A DNA stretch of 64,000 bases from assembly GCA_023374045.1 (NCBI GenBank), contig CM041780.1:95575005-95639004 (forward strand). The letters run 5' to 3'. Positions 45,353 to 54,733 of this stretch are shown in pieces (the first letter of the stretch is position 1; every line of letters starts with the position of its first letter). A program made the translations under genes and the position numbers. The stretch comes from Limonium bicolor (lineage: Eukaryota; Streptophyta; Magnoliopsida; Caryophyllales; Plumbaginaceae). The notes beneath the pieces were generated by a model that was given only the letters and a program-made list of their open reading frames with translations, did no database searches and was not told where the DNA came from.

Positions 45353-46433
45353 CACCCTCTCATGGCCCCCAAGCTAACGGGGCTACGACGACTAATTGTC
45401 GATAGCATGGAAATTGATTACATACACAAGTATAATATGAATGCAAAACAATAACCACAGATGAACATATATAGTTCACAAACAATGACGACTCAAGCGT
45501 TCCCTTATCAAGTGGGTTAGTAACCCCCTCCTTAGTCCTCATTTTCTTAACCTCAGTTCCTTACCTTACCTTAATCTAATCTCAATCTTAATCTTATCTC
45601 AGTATACAAACCTTTCCTGGAAGGGATTGGTTGTAGCTTAACTCAAACCTGGGATTTAGGTGATCCCACCGCACCATCTTAATGCCACCTACTCTGGACG
45701 GGAGTCCAGCCACAGCTGAGCCGGCACCGGCCCTAGGCTACAAGTCCGAAGACAAGTCCTTAAGCGAGGGCGGATCTGATTCAGATACCGTTCCCCCTTT
45801 TTCCTTAGCATGCATGACCGGATCGGTCCCGGGTTTCCTCACTCAAGTTCCAGTTAGTCGACATCTTAATCACCATGTGCTAGCTAAGCCTAACGGGCAT
45901 TAACCAACACCATCAAACTTAACTCTTATTCTTAACTCAGTAAGTACTAAACTTGGTTTAGTAACAATCTCAAGTCTCGCGGGTTAGTGTAAATATACAC
46001 AATCACAACGAGAACAATATACCGGTTGCATGCTTATCTTGTTTTAGTAGTAATAGCAATTAAACAGATAGCACACAAGCCGAGGGACACCCGTTAAAGC
46101 AATCAGGTCACAAGAAGGATTGTACCGTTCACCGTCGATCGTTGTTTGATTAATCTTCTTCGGGGTCCCAATTCACAAACCTAAAACATTCATTCATTTT
46201 TAGGTCATTAGTTATTTGCACCTTACTTAACTCACTTAGTCCCTAAGGATTCCCATTCAATAACCTCTCAAGTCTTTGCCACTTAGCTCACAAACTTAAC
46301 TTTAAACATTAAAACTTATACTTAATCTTAACTTAATTTCTTAAGTTCTTAGGGTCCTAATCATTACCACCCCACCAAAGGCATACCTTATTACCCATTT
46401 CCATTCTTAGAATTCAAAATTTTCTTTTTTTAG

Positions 46434-46770
46434 GCTCGACCGAACTTCCGACCGACCTTACCTAAGGTCGGTCCATTCCAGAACACTTCACCGTTTGAAA
46501 ATTCTACCCCGACCGACCTTGCAAGTCCGGTCCCAAGGTCGGTCCATTCCGAGAGTTTCCCCCGTGGGAAATTTAAGCTCGACCGAACTTGCCAAGTCCG
46601 GTCCTATGTTCAGTCGATTCCAGTGACTTAACTCTTTCACAAAATACAAGCCCGACCGAACTTGTAAGTCCGGTCCCCAAGTTCGGTCGGTTCCAGAAAC
46701 ATTTTCCGGTAGTGTAAACTGAGCCCGACCGACCTTGCAAGTCCGGTCCCTAAGGTCGGTCGGCTCCAGA
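46434..46770 (-). repeat. Five-unit GACCGA hairpin array in the gypsy LTR
   Basis: Counterpart of 6031-6375. Units begin near 46448, 46511, 46586, 46653 and 46727. Arms GACCGACCTT with AAGGTCGGTC alternate with GACCGAACTT with AAGTTCGGTC (one unit ends CAGTC instead of CGGTC). Arm type agrees within every unit, while the order of types along the array differs from the other LTR. Confidence 0.85.
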
Positions 46771-49091
46771 ACCTTGTTTCTAAATTCCCATTCAACTCCA
46801 AACTTCTCCTCATATATCCTAATATGTTATAACCTCATTTGGGCACCTCAAATACACCTTAAGCCCTCCTTTAAACACATTAAATCATTCACCAAGATCC
46901 ACCTTAGTCATTATGCATTTTCCTTGTAATAATGCTAACACTTGTAATGTTTTCCTCTAGGTTTCTAGGTGGTGGTTCATACCTAATGTAACCACTATGC
47001 CAAATGTTTTCCTCACCACTATAACATCATCTCCCAAGCATCTTTCACCATCTAAAACTCTTTTATGCATTTACTTAAAGTTCCTTCACAAGTTTAAACT
47101 TCCATCCATCAACACATTATTTCCTTCCTAGTTGTACACCAACATTTACCTAAGTCCTAAATACTCAAATACATTCTCTTGATTCCTAAATCCTTCATGG
47201 TGATACCTAAGTCATTATAAGTCATTAGAACACCTTATTCTCACCCTTTTTCATCAAGACAACCTCTAGAACATCCTAGTACTTCGTTAGTCATTAAATC
47301 CCCTTAGAATATCTTAAACACTTAAGTTCTCCTTTAAATTTTTGCCATGGGTTTTCTAGTACATAGCACATCCTAACACATGGTTTTTCTCCATCAAACA
47401 ACCAACATCACCCAAATTCTCATCACCACACTTAACACACAATTTACAGTAAACTTCACCACATCATCATATAGTGCTTAAACTTAAAATGCTTGGCACT
47501 TAGGCCCTTAAATGACAATAATCTTAACCACTGAATTTCCACATATATTTGCCTTCGACCTGCGAGTACACACAACAAGGCTCCCATTGAAATAAAATGC
47601 TTCTTGTAATTCATCTCCACATTGTTTTAACTATCTCTTCTTCTCATTTGCTCTTTAGTCACAAGTTCACAAATATGCTCATTGTTTCTCCTAGGTTTTA
47701 TATAACCCTTTTCCTAATGTAAAATCTACACTAAACTCATCACATATCTAGATCCCATTCCCTTAAACAATAAAACACCTTAAGGTAAGTAATTTACCTT
47801 GTTCTTTTACAAGCTTAAAAAGCTTTCTTCCTTAGGTTTTTCTTTGTTCAATCTCGGTCACCAATGTGTATCTCCTTGCCAATGTTCTAACCAATATTCA
47901 ATGACTCCAATGAGTACTAGATAACACATTAACCCTAAGGAACAAACCCTAGGTTAAAAATATGCTTTAAGGTATTAAGGTAATTATTTTACCTTAGTTT
48001 CTCAAGACAAGCTTGGATATGAAGCAAGAAGGACCTCCTCTCTCCTTTGAAGAGTAGAAACAAGCTAGAACAAGGCATTCAAATGGAGTCCCATGAGTAC
48101 CAATTTTCGGACATGTGAAGAAAATGGTGGAAACCTAGATTTTCTTACACTTTCTTTACCTTAAGAGAATGGAGAAGCCAATGGAGTCTCCAAACTTGAA
48201 TTTCCTCCTCCAATGGTGGTTTGACTTGGCACCAAAATGAAGCTCTTGAAGTTTTGAAAAGATAGAAAGGAGGAGCTTGAGCTAACTAAGAAGAATATGT
48301 ATTTTGTTTTGGATTTGGAGCTAAATGAGCAAGATGTGGGCAAAGCTAGATGGAGCTAGCATGGAGTTGTTCTTCACGTTAATGGAGAAGGGAGAGAGCT
48401 TGAAGAAACCGTGGGAAACATAGGAGAATGAAGAAGTGAGGAGAGAGAACTAATAAAGTGTGATATTAATGTAAAAGGTGAATAGTGCTTTTACTTTACA
48501 AAACTTTATTTGCCTAATGAGTCATGAAGGTGGTGACTCACCTTATAAGAAACCGGCCCCCATTAGTAACAAGGGGTACTTAAGTCATTGTTGACCAAAT
48601 ATCTCACTTATATTGACTTATGTTATAAACTAGCTTAATTAATTCACTATTCACCAAAACAAGGCACATTGTTGTGAAATTTTGATTTCCCATTGATATA
48701 GACTTCCAAATGTGATACTATATAGTACACATGTTAATTAAAGAGTAATGATGGACATTTAGCCATTCAAAACTCATTTACAAGACAATTTTTCAAAAAC
48801 ATGCTTTAAGACTCCTTAAAGCACATTTTGTTTTAACTAGTTTTCAAGCTTGTTTTTCTTTGGTAATTGATTTAAAATGACCATTAGGATATTACTAAGG
48901 TCTTAGGACAATATTTGGGTACTCTCCCATGTCTCTCCAAGTTTAGAGCACGTTTTGCTAAAACTGCTCTTTTGGTGTTTCCTTATATTTCCTTTGATTA
49001 AAAATGTTTCTTAATGTTTCTAAGGCATTATTTAGCCTCCTTATATATTAGTTTATCATTTAAACACCATATCTAAGTTTGGGGTATTTCA

Positions 49092-49109
49092 ATCTACCCC
49101 CCTTAAAAG
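49092..49109 (-). promoter_or_regulatory. Polypurine tract of the second gypsy element
   Basis: On the minus strand CTTTTAAGGGGGGTAGAT directly precedes the 3' LTR start. The 290 bases between this and the end of integrase (49110-49401) are untranslated and show nothing else. Confidence 0.88.
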
Positions 49110-49401
49110 AACTTTGTCCTCAAAGTTCACACATGTGCTTAACCATTCACGGTACACAATTCTCTTAATCTTAATACCACATCTTATATTCACATTCACA
49201 CATCTCAAGACTCAAAGGTCAATCTCAAATACAATACATAAGTATTATACATAACTCAAACTTACACCGAAGTGTAGCAACTTACACAAATTCACATCTT
49301 AAACAACCAAACAAACGACAAACATGATCGTTTCCTAACTCAAAAGCGAGGAAGCTCTACCCCCTTAAAAAGGGGTACGCCCCGTACCCTATACAGACGA
49401 T

Positions 49402-49745
49402 CTAGTCAGTAAACAAAGAAGGGTACTTCGCCTTCATCTTATCCTCTAACTCCCACGTGGCCTCTTCGACATCCTGGTTAGACCAGAGAACCTTCACCAG
49501 TCGCACTGACTTGTGGCGAGTGTCCCTAGTCTTACTGTCCAAGATTCTCTGAGGAGTCTCCACGGATCTCATATTCGGTTCTAAAGTCAACCTCTCAGGT
49601 TCTAACACATGGGAGGGGTGGTGCATGTATTTCTTTAGCTGTGAAACATGAAAAACATCATGCACTTTACCCAGCTCAGCAGGTAAATTCAACCTGTAAG
49701 CAACTGGGCCCACCCGCTCCGTAATCTCATAAGGACCAAAAATTT
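49402..49745 (-). pseudogene. Gypsy integrase C-terminus with chromodomain
   Basis: The minus strand reads GPVAYRLNLPAELGKVHDVF and HVSQLKKYMHHPSHVL, the end of integrase. The chromodomain-type tail follows: TPQRILDSKTRDTRHKSVRL, VKVLWSNQDVEEATWELED and KMKAKYPSLF, with a stop at 49402. Chromodomains of chromoviruses guide integration to marked chromatin (family knowledge). The aromatic and WELE-like positions typical of the domain are present. It is joined to the main integrase piece by a frameshift near 49745, in an A run around SPKF. Confidence 0.88.
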
Positions 49746-50735
49746 CGGGCTTAATTTGCCCTTCTGCCCAAACCTGAATACACCCTTCATCGGTGAAACT
49801 CGTAGAAATACCTGGTCGCCCACTGCGAACTCCAGGTCCCGTCGTCGAACATCAGCATACGACTTCTGCCTATCTTGAGCAGCTTTCATGTTCTCCCTGA
49901 TTTGCTGAACTTCAGCCTTAACTTGTTCTAAGTACTCTGGTCCTATAATGACCGTCTCACTCGACTCATCCCAGCAGAGCGGTGTACGACATGGTCTACC
50001 GTACAACGCTTGAAAAGGTGCCATCTTGATCGAAGCGTGATAGCTGTTGTTGTATGAAAACTCGATCAGATGCAATCTGTCAATCCAACTGCCCTGGAAG
50101 TCTAAGGCACATGCTCTCAGCATGTCCTCGAGTGTCTGAATAGTACGCTCAGTCTGACCATCTGTCTGAGGATGGAATGCGGTACTCAGCTTGAGTTCTG
50201 TACCCAACGCTTCTCTGGTAGCTCTCCAGTACCTCGAAAGGAATCTGGTATCTCTATCTGACACTATGGTCTTTGGTATGCCGTGATGTCTCATGATTTC
50301 TTTCTCAAATAACTCAGCTAATTTGGTCACCTTCCAAGTATCCTTCATCGGTATGAATCGGGCTACTTTGGTAAGGCGATCCACCACCACCCATATCATG
50401 TTGAGACCTCCCCTAGCAGGTGGAAGCCCAACTACGAAGTCCATGGAGATATCATGGAACTTCCACTCCGGAACTGGCATCGACTGTACCATTCTGCCCG
50501 GTCGTCGGTGCTCGAATTTCACCTTCTGGCATGTGAGACACCTCAAGACGAACTCGGTAACATCTGTCTTCATCCCCGACCACCAGAAGTATCTCTTCAT
50601 GTCTTTATACATTTTAGAGGCTCCCGGATGGATGGAAACTGAAGAACAGTGTGATTCTCTAAGTATACGGTCTTTCAGATCCGTGTTGCCTCGTGGTATG
50701 CATAATCGGCCCTTAAGTCTGATCAGATCATCATA
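49735..50735 (-). pseudogene. Gypsy integrase core
   Basis: The minus-strand frame is open from about 50735. GRLCIPRGNTDLKDRIL precedes the zinc region: HCSSVSIHPGASKMYKDMK with the His pair, and CLTCQKVKFEH with the Cys pair. The catalytic triad is present: Asp in FHDISMDFVVGLP (near 50440), Asp in KTIVSDRDTRFLS (near 50265), and Glu in HPQTDGQTERTIQTLEDML (near 50140). GRPCRTPLCWDE and GDQVFLRVSPMKGV follow. Integrase inserts the double-stranded cDNA. This is the longest intact reading of the window (over 300 codons) and all catalytic residues survive, but frameshifts at both ends detach it from the rest of pol. Confidence 0.92.
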
Positions 50736-51484
50736 TGAAGTCTGAAGTCGTATTTCTGACTCTCAAAGGTACCATCTGTCAGCTTCTGTCTGACCTCTCT
50801 CATGTACTCATCTGTCCTCTGAGCCTCTCGCACCTCATCAACCAAGCTGGAGAAAGAAACTAGCGAATGGAGTGAGTGTGCTCGACGGCTCAGGGCATCT
50901 GCTACAACATTGGCCTTCCCCTCTTTGTATTGGAGGTCAATGTCATAGTCTTTTAGAAACTCTAACCATCTCCTCTGTCGAAGATTTAACTCCTTCTGAG
51001 TGAATATGTATCTCAAACTCTTGTGATCGGTGTAGATCGTGACACTAACCCCATATAAGTAGTGACGCCATATCTTCAAAGCGAAGACTACAGCTCCCAG
51101 CTCTAAATCATGTGTGGGGTATTTCCTCATGTTTCTTCAACTGGCGTGAGGCATATGCCACCACCTTGCCATGTTGCATGAGCACGCAACCCAGCCCTCT
51201 GCCGGATGCATCACATAAACCTCAAGGCCCTCTATACCATCTGGAATGGTCAGAACCGGTGCAGTGGTCAGTGAGTCCTTCAAGTGCTGAAATGATCTCT
51301 CATAGTCAACTGTCCACAAGAATGGTGCGTCCTTCTTCATCAGACTGGTCATCGGTTTCGCGACCTTGCTGAAATCTCTAACAAACCTCCTGTAGTAACC
51401 TGCCAGACCGAGAAAGCTCCGGATGTCAGTAACAGTCTTCGGCCTTGGCCAAGTACGTACGGCATCAATATTTGCTGGATCCAC
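50723..51484 (-). pseudogene. Gypsy RT thumb region and RNase H
   Basis: The minus-strand piece 51484-51137 reads [37 protein letters not shown] and [20 protein letters not shown], the connection of gypsy RT to RNase H. The RNase H opening (normally YCDAS) is lost in a frameshift around [10 protein letters not shown]. After another shift near 51135, piece 51130-50723 reads [54 protein letters not shown] and [10 protein letters not shown]. RNase H degrades the RNA of the RNA-DNA hybrid. At least two frameshifts break the domain. Confidence 0.9.
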
Positions 51485-52200
51485 TGCGATCCCAGCATCT
51501 GAGATGACATGACCTAGGAAGAGACCTGGTCAAGCCAAAACTCACACTTGGAGAACTTAGCATATAGCTGGTTCTCCCTCAGTATTTCCAATACCCTCCT
51601 CAGATGTTCCTCATGCTCAACCTTAGACTTCGAATATATAAAATGTCATCAATATACACCACACCGACTTGTCCAGCTGCTCCCGGAACAAGCGGTTCAT
51701 CAGATCCAAACTTCGCCGGTGCGTTCGACAAACCGAACGGCATCACAGTAAACTCATAGTGGCTGTATCGTGTCCGGAATGCCGTCTTCTCAATGTCTCC
51801 CTCCTAATGGCTATCTGATGATACCCCGATCTGAGATCAATCTTGGAAAACATAGATGCTCCCTTCAACTGATCGAACAGATCGTCAATGCGGGGTAGTG
51901 GGTACTGGGTACTTATTCTTCACTGTCACTGCATTCAGCTCTCTGTAGCCGATGCAGAGGCGGAGACTACCATCTTTCTTCTTCACGAAGAGAACTGGTG
52001 CCCCAAGGTGACACACTTGGTCTAATGAATCCTTTATCTAACAAATCTCTCAATTGTTCCTTTAACTCAGTCATTTCTGCCGGAGCCATACGGTTGGTGC
52101 TTTCGCTATCGGTCCGGTACCAGGTAGCAGCTCAATGGTGAACTCTACCTCCCGAGTGGGTGGCATGCCGGGCAGTTCCGTGGAAATAAGTCGGGGGGAA
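51485..52200 (-). pseudogene. Gypsy reverse transcriptase, fragmented
   Basis: There are short pieces in all three minus frames. [18 protein letters not shown] then [14 protein letters not shown] (near 52000-51900) hold the first catalytic region. SNAPAKF is near 51710 and [12 protein letters not shown] near 51665-51630, where the catalytic YIDD box is intact. CEFW and the [21 protein letters not shown] end are near 51550-51470. At least five frameshifts or stops occur, so no long frame remains. A plus-strand frame at 51548-51751 is only its shadow. Confidence 0.85.
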
Positions 52201-52299
52201 CTCCGACACTACCGGTAAGTCGGGGTCGAACTCAGGGTCTCTCTCTATGTCCTGTACATAGCAGAGGTATACTTCTTCCTTTCTCCTTAATTCTCTATG

Positions 52300-52733
52300 C
52301 ATGCCATGGCGGTGATGATCTTAGTCGAAGGCTCTCTGGGTCTCTGGCGGTATGATATTGTTACCCCAGATGGATCCTGAGCAGCAATCTATGCTCGGCG
52401 CAGAGGATACGTCCCTTGTGCCGCTCCAACCAGTTCATCCCAAAGATAACATCAAATCCTAGCTTACTGAACTCAATGAAACTGACTGGAAAGTCTTCTC
52501 CCTTAATTCTGATGGTGGCTCCTCGGTAGTAACGATGCAACGAACCTTCTCCTTAGACGGAAGAGCGTAACCGTGAAGTCGGGTAGCTCATCAGCGTCTA
52601 GCCTCAACCTGCTCGCGAATGATGACGAGACAAAGGTATGCGAGGCCCCTGAGTCGAAGAGAACTGATGCCTCAATCCCATTAATCGGAAAGGTGCCGGT
52701 GAGGATAGTACCGCTGGCGTCGGCCTGTTACCT
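52300..52733 (-). pseudogene. Gypsy aspartic protease
   Basis: The minus strand gives ADASGTILTGTFPINGIEA and VLFDSGASHTFVSSSF (near 52725-52640), with the catalytic DSGA motif. LRLDADELPDFTV follows, and after shifts DVIFGMNWLERHKG (near 52445-52400), the usual DxxLGMDWL word with one Asp changed to Asn. The protease cuts the polyprotein. Its N-terminal side is separated from gag by the 1.05 kb AlkB-carrying insert. Confidence 0.88.
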
Positions 52734-53788
52734 CTGTAAGTATGCTTAGTGCACCTTCCGTACCGAGTCCATAATTTAATGTGTTCACAAGCTTCATGAG
52801 TATTGATGGTATAACAAGAGTCGTAACAATTTATATGAACAACACTGTTATTTTATTCATGACCATCCTGTTTACAACATGTGCTTCAATCTACATCTCA
52901 TCCTATCTCATTCTAACATTACATGGCTAATATGTCTAAAGGTTAGGTTTAATCTTCCTGGTCTCATATGCGTCGCATTGACTACTGCTGATGGTGTTGT
53001 ATTCAGCTTGATTCTCTTAATCCCATGGTATAACATCCTGATTCTCTCCCAAAATTAATACATCACCTGACTTAAGTACTATCTTATTTGCACGGTCGCA
53101 CACTTCTGCTCGCCATATAAAAACTCCGCATCAATGGACAAGACACTACGGGTATCCCTCTTTCGAGAGACTCCGTTGTCTAGTCCTTATCCTGGTGTAG
53201 TCCAGTTTCCCGTCCTTCTCGTAGAAGTTTACAATGCAAATGTCTGCTTGGATGTCTAGAATCGGTTCAGCTTCCAACTGCTGAGCGATTTCCACGACTT
53301 GTGTAATAACTGGATGGAACTCTTCGGGTCTTCCCGGTGGTGAGACTCCATCTTGCACCCTCATGGTTTGATAATTCTGGCATACGGATTCCAATCCTTG
53401 CCCAAGCTCATCATCTTTAATTTCATCCTTGCTCCCCTGGGTACTCCGGTGTGTAAAAAACCTCCCGGTCCCATTCCTAGGTTGATTGCATCTTCTGATG
53501 ATGGCTATTTGTGCTTCGGGGTGTCAGGTATCCCCGTAATAAAATCATACCTGGGCGGATAACCTGACATTGTTCGGTTGGAAAGTCTATGGTTTCGATG
53601 TCGGTGTGCTCCGGGTTAGATGTAGATGGTATTGGGTAGCAAATATTGAATCTTCCTAAAGTGGTAGGGTTATGTCTTACTTAAGTTCTAATCTCATCTT
53701 ATTCTTGCTTAACTCATTTATTCACCAAGCATGCATGATAATGCGGTAAGCAGGTAGTTTTTATTATTAAATGGTTATAGTGGTACCT
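52729..53788 (-). other. 1.05 kb insert between gag and protease, AGGTA at both ends
   Basis: The word AGGTA (minus strand) stands at 53788-53784, just after the gag tail, and again at 52733-52729, just before the protease. The 1050 bases between them carry the AlkB-like sequence, an AATAAA (52857-52852) and flanks of about 90 and 175 bases with no known motif. The pair may be a 5-bp target duplication. No LTR ends or inverted termini are visible, so the carrier is unknown. The donor-like CAG/GTACCA and acceptor-like TTACAG at the same borders make a retained intron another possibility. Confidence 0.6.
52908..53700 (-). pseudogene. AlkB-like (ALKBH1-type) dioxygenase pseudogene inside the gypsy
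   Basis: Three minus frames together give a plant AlkB-like protein in order: FPTEQCQVIRPGMILLRGYL (near 53590); GMGPGGF and GARMKLKMMSLGKDWNP (53470-53385); PEEFHPVITQVVEIAQQLEA (near 53310); DICIVNFYEKDGKL (53245-53205); GLHQDKD with the Fe-binding His and Asp (53203-53183); SLERGIPVVS (53170-53145); LKSGDVLI (near 53065); YHGIKRIKLN with the second Fe-binding His (53030-53001); and RPGRLNLTF with the 2-oxoglutarate-binding Arg (52966-52940), stop near 52908. The family removes methyl groups from RNA or DNA using 2-oxoglutarate and Fe(II). About 230 codons run without introns, so a processed (cDNA) origin is likely. At least four frameshifts plus stops mean no function now. It could be captured by the gypsy or a retrocopy that landed in it. 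Confidence 0.85.
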
Positions 53789-54140
53789 GGTCTCGATGAG
53801 GGTTCAGGCTCATCGTCCCGGTCCACCATGTGTAAAGTGGGTCCCGTCTTCTGGGTCACCCGTGGGTTCTTGTCCGCCGGCTGCTGCACCTTCCTCTGAC
53901 CGTCAGATCCAGCTCCCTGATCGGTCTTGCCCTTGCCCCTGGTATCGGGCCTATAGGCTCTGCTAGCAGGGTTCGGTAACACTCATATGCTGATGCCCGT
54001 AGACTCCACAAAAGTTGCACTCCACCTTATTCCCCTTACAGTCGAGCCCGGGGTGGTCCTTGTGACACCACTACAAATGAAGCGTCGCTGGTAGCCACCA
54101 CCGGCTCCCTTCTCAGTCTCAGATCCTGAGGATTCATATG
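53784..54140 (-). pseudogene. Gypsy gag tail with zinc knuckle
   Basis: The minus strand reads YESSGSETEKGAGGGYQRRF and ICSG; after shifts NKVECNFCGVYGHQHM, a CX2CX4H zinc-knuckle core; then after a shift a basic linker (RGKGKTDQGAGSDGQRK) and TLHMVDRDDEPEPSSRPG, the usual lead into protease. Gag packages the element RNA through this knuckle. It ends at the AGGTA border of the insert. Left of about 54140 on the minus strand (54141-54233) the sequence does not look like gag and is unassigned up to the gap. Confidence 0.75.
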
Positions 54141-54233
54141 TCAATTCTCATATCTCAAATGGTTACTAATTTGTTTCTTAACTCATTTAATATCAATTCC
54201 TTACCCTTTGGCGCCTTAGAGCGCAGGGGTGTA

Positions 54234-54733
54234 NNNNNNNNNNNNNNNNNNNNNNNNNNNNNNNNNNNNNNNNNNNNNNNNNNNNNNNNNNNNNNNNNNN
54301 NNNNNNNNNNNNNNNNNNNNNNNNNNNNNNNNNNNNNNNNNNNNNNNNNNNNNNNNNNNNNNNNNNNNNNNNNNNNNNNNNNNNNNNNNNNNNNNNNNNN
54401 NNNNNNNNNNNNNNNNNNNNNNNNNNNNNNNNNNNNNNNNNNNNNNNNNNNNNNNNNNNNNNNNNNNNNNNNNNNNNNNNNNNNNNNNNNNNNNNNNNNN
54501 NNNNNNNNNNNNNNNNNNNNNNNNNNNNNNNNNNNNNNNNNNNNNNNNNNNNNNNNNNNNNNNNNNNNNNNNNNNNNNNNNNNNNNNNNNNNNNNNNNNN
54601 NNNNNNNNNNNNNNNNNNNNNNNNNNNNNNNNNNNNNNNNNNNNNNNNNNNNNNNNNNNNNNNNNNNNNNNNNNNNNNNNNNNNNNNNNNNNNNNNNNNN
54701 NNNNNNNNNNNNNNNNNNNNNNNNNNNNNNNNN
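54234..54733. other. Assembly gap of 500 N
   Basis: Exactly 500 undetermined bases, a usual placeholder length. Minus-strand gypsy sequence stands before it and a plus-strand LTR, lacking its first bases, after it. True distance and order across it are not known. Open frames reported through it are artefacts. Confidence 0.98.

Larger units (their letters stand above)
44961..49091 (-). mobile_element. 3' LTR of the second gypsy element
   Basis: Minus-strand start TGAAATACCCCAAACTT at 49091, end GGGGTGTTACA at 44961; 4.1 kb. It shares its layout with 4873-8545. In minus order: a palindrome near 48810-48840, a leader near 48470-48050 with a CTCTCC-rich start, the region around 47570 with ACAACAAGG, a five-unit GACCGA hairpin array at 46434-46770 and a double hairpin at 45324-45352. 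TTCCGCTG lies near the end. ORFs in it (45360-45542, 45682-45903, 46735-46929, 48161-48343) are not recognised. Confidence 0.9.
44961..54140 (-). mobile_element. Second gypsy chromovirus (Tekay/Del-like), right end lost
   Basis: Minus-strand order from the right: gag tail with zinc knuckle (54140-53784), inserted AlkB-like sequence (53783-52734), protease, RT, RNase H, integrase and chromodomain (to 49402), polypurine tract (49109-49092) and 3' LTR (49091-44961). Gene order and chromodomain place it among Ty3/gypsy chromoviruses. The N-terminal gag, PBS and 5' LTR should lie right of 54140, but a 500-N gap follows, and beyond it is an LTR in the opposite direction. All coding parts carry frameshifts or stops. 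Confidence 0.88.

Noticed and set aside
50293..51372. Plus-strand ORFs at 50293-50745 and 51112-51372
   Set aside because: Antisense shadows of gypsy integrase and RNase H.
53353..53562. Plus-strand ORF opposite the AlkB-like region
   Set aside because: Antisense shadow of the AlkB-like sequence; no own similarity.
52908..53700. AlkB-like region as a working host gene
   Set aside because: Frames change at least four times and stops intervene; it lies between gag and protease of a dead gypsy.
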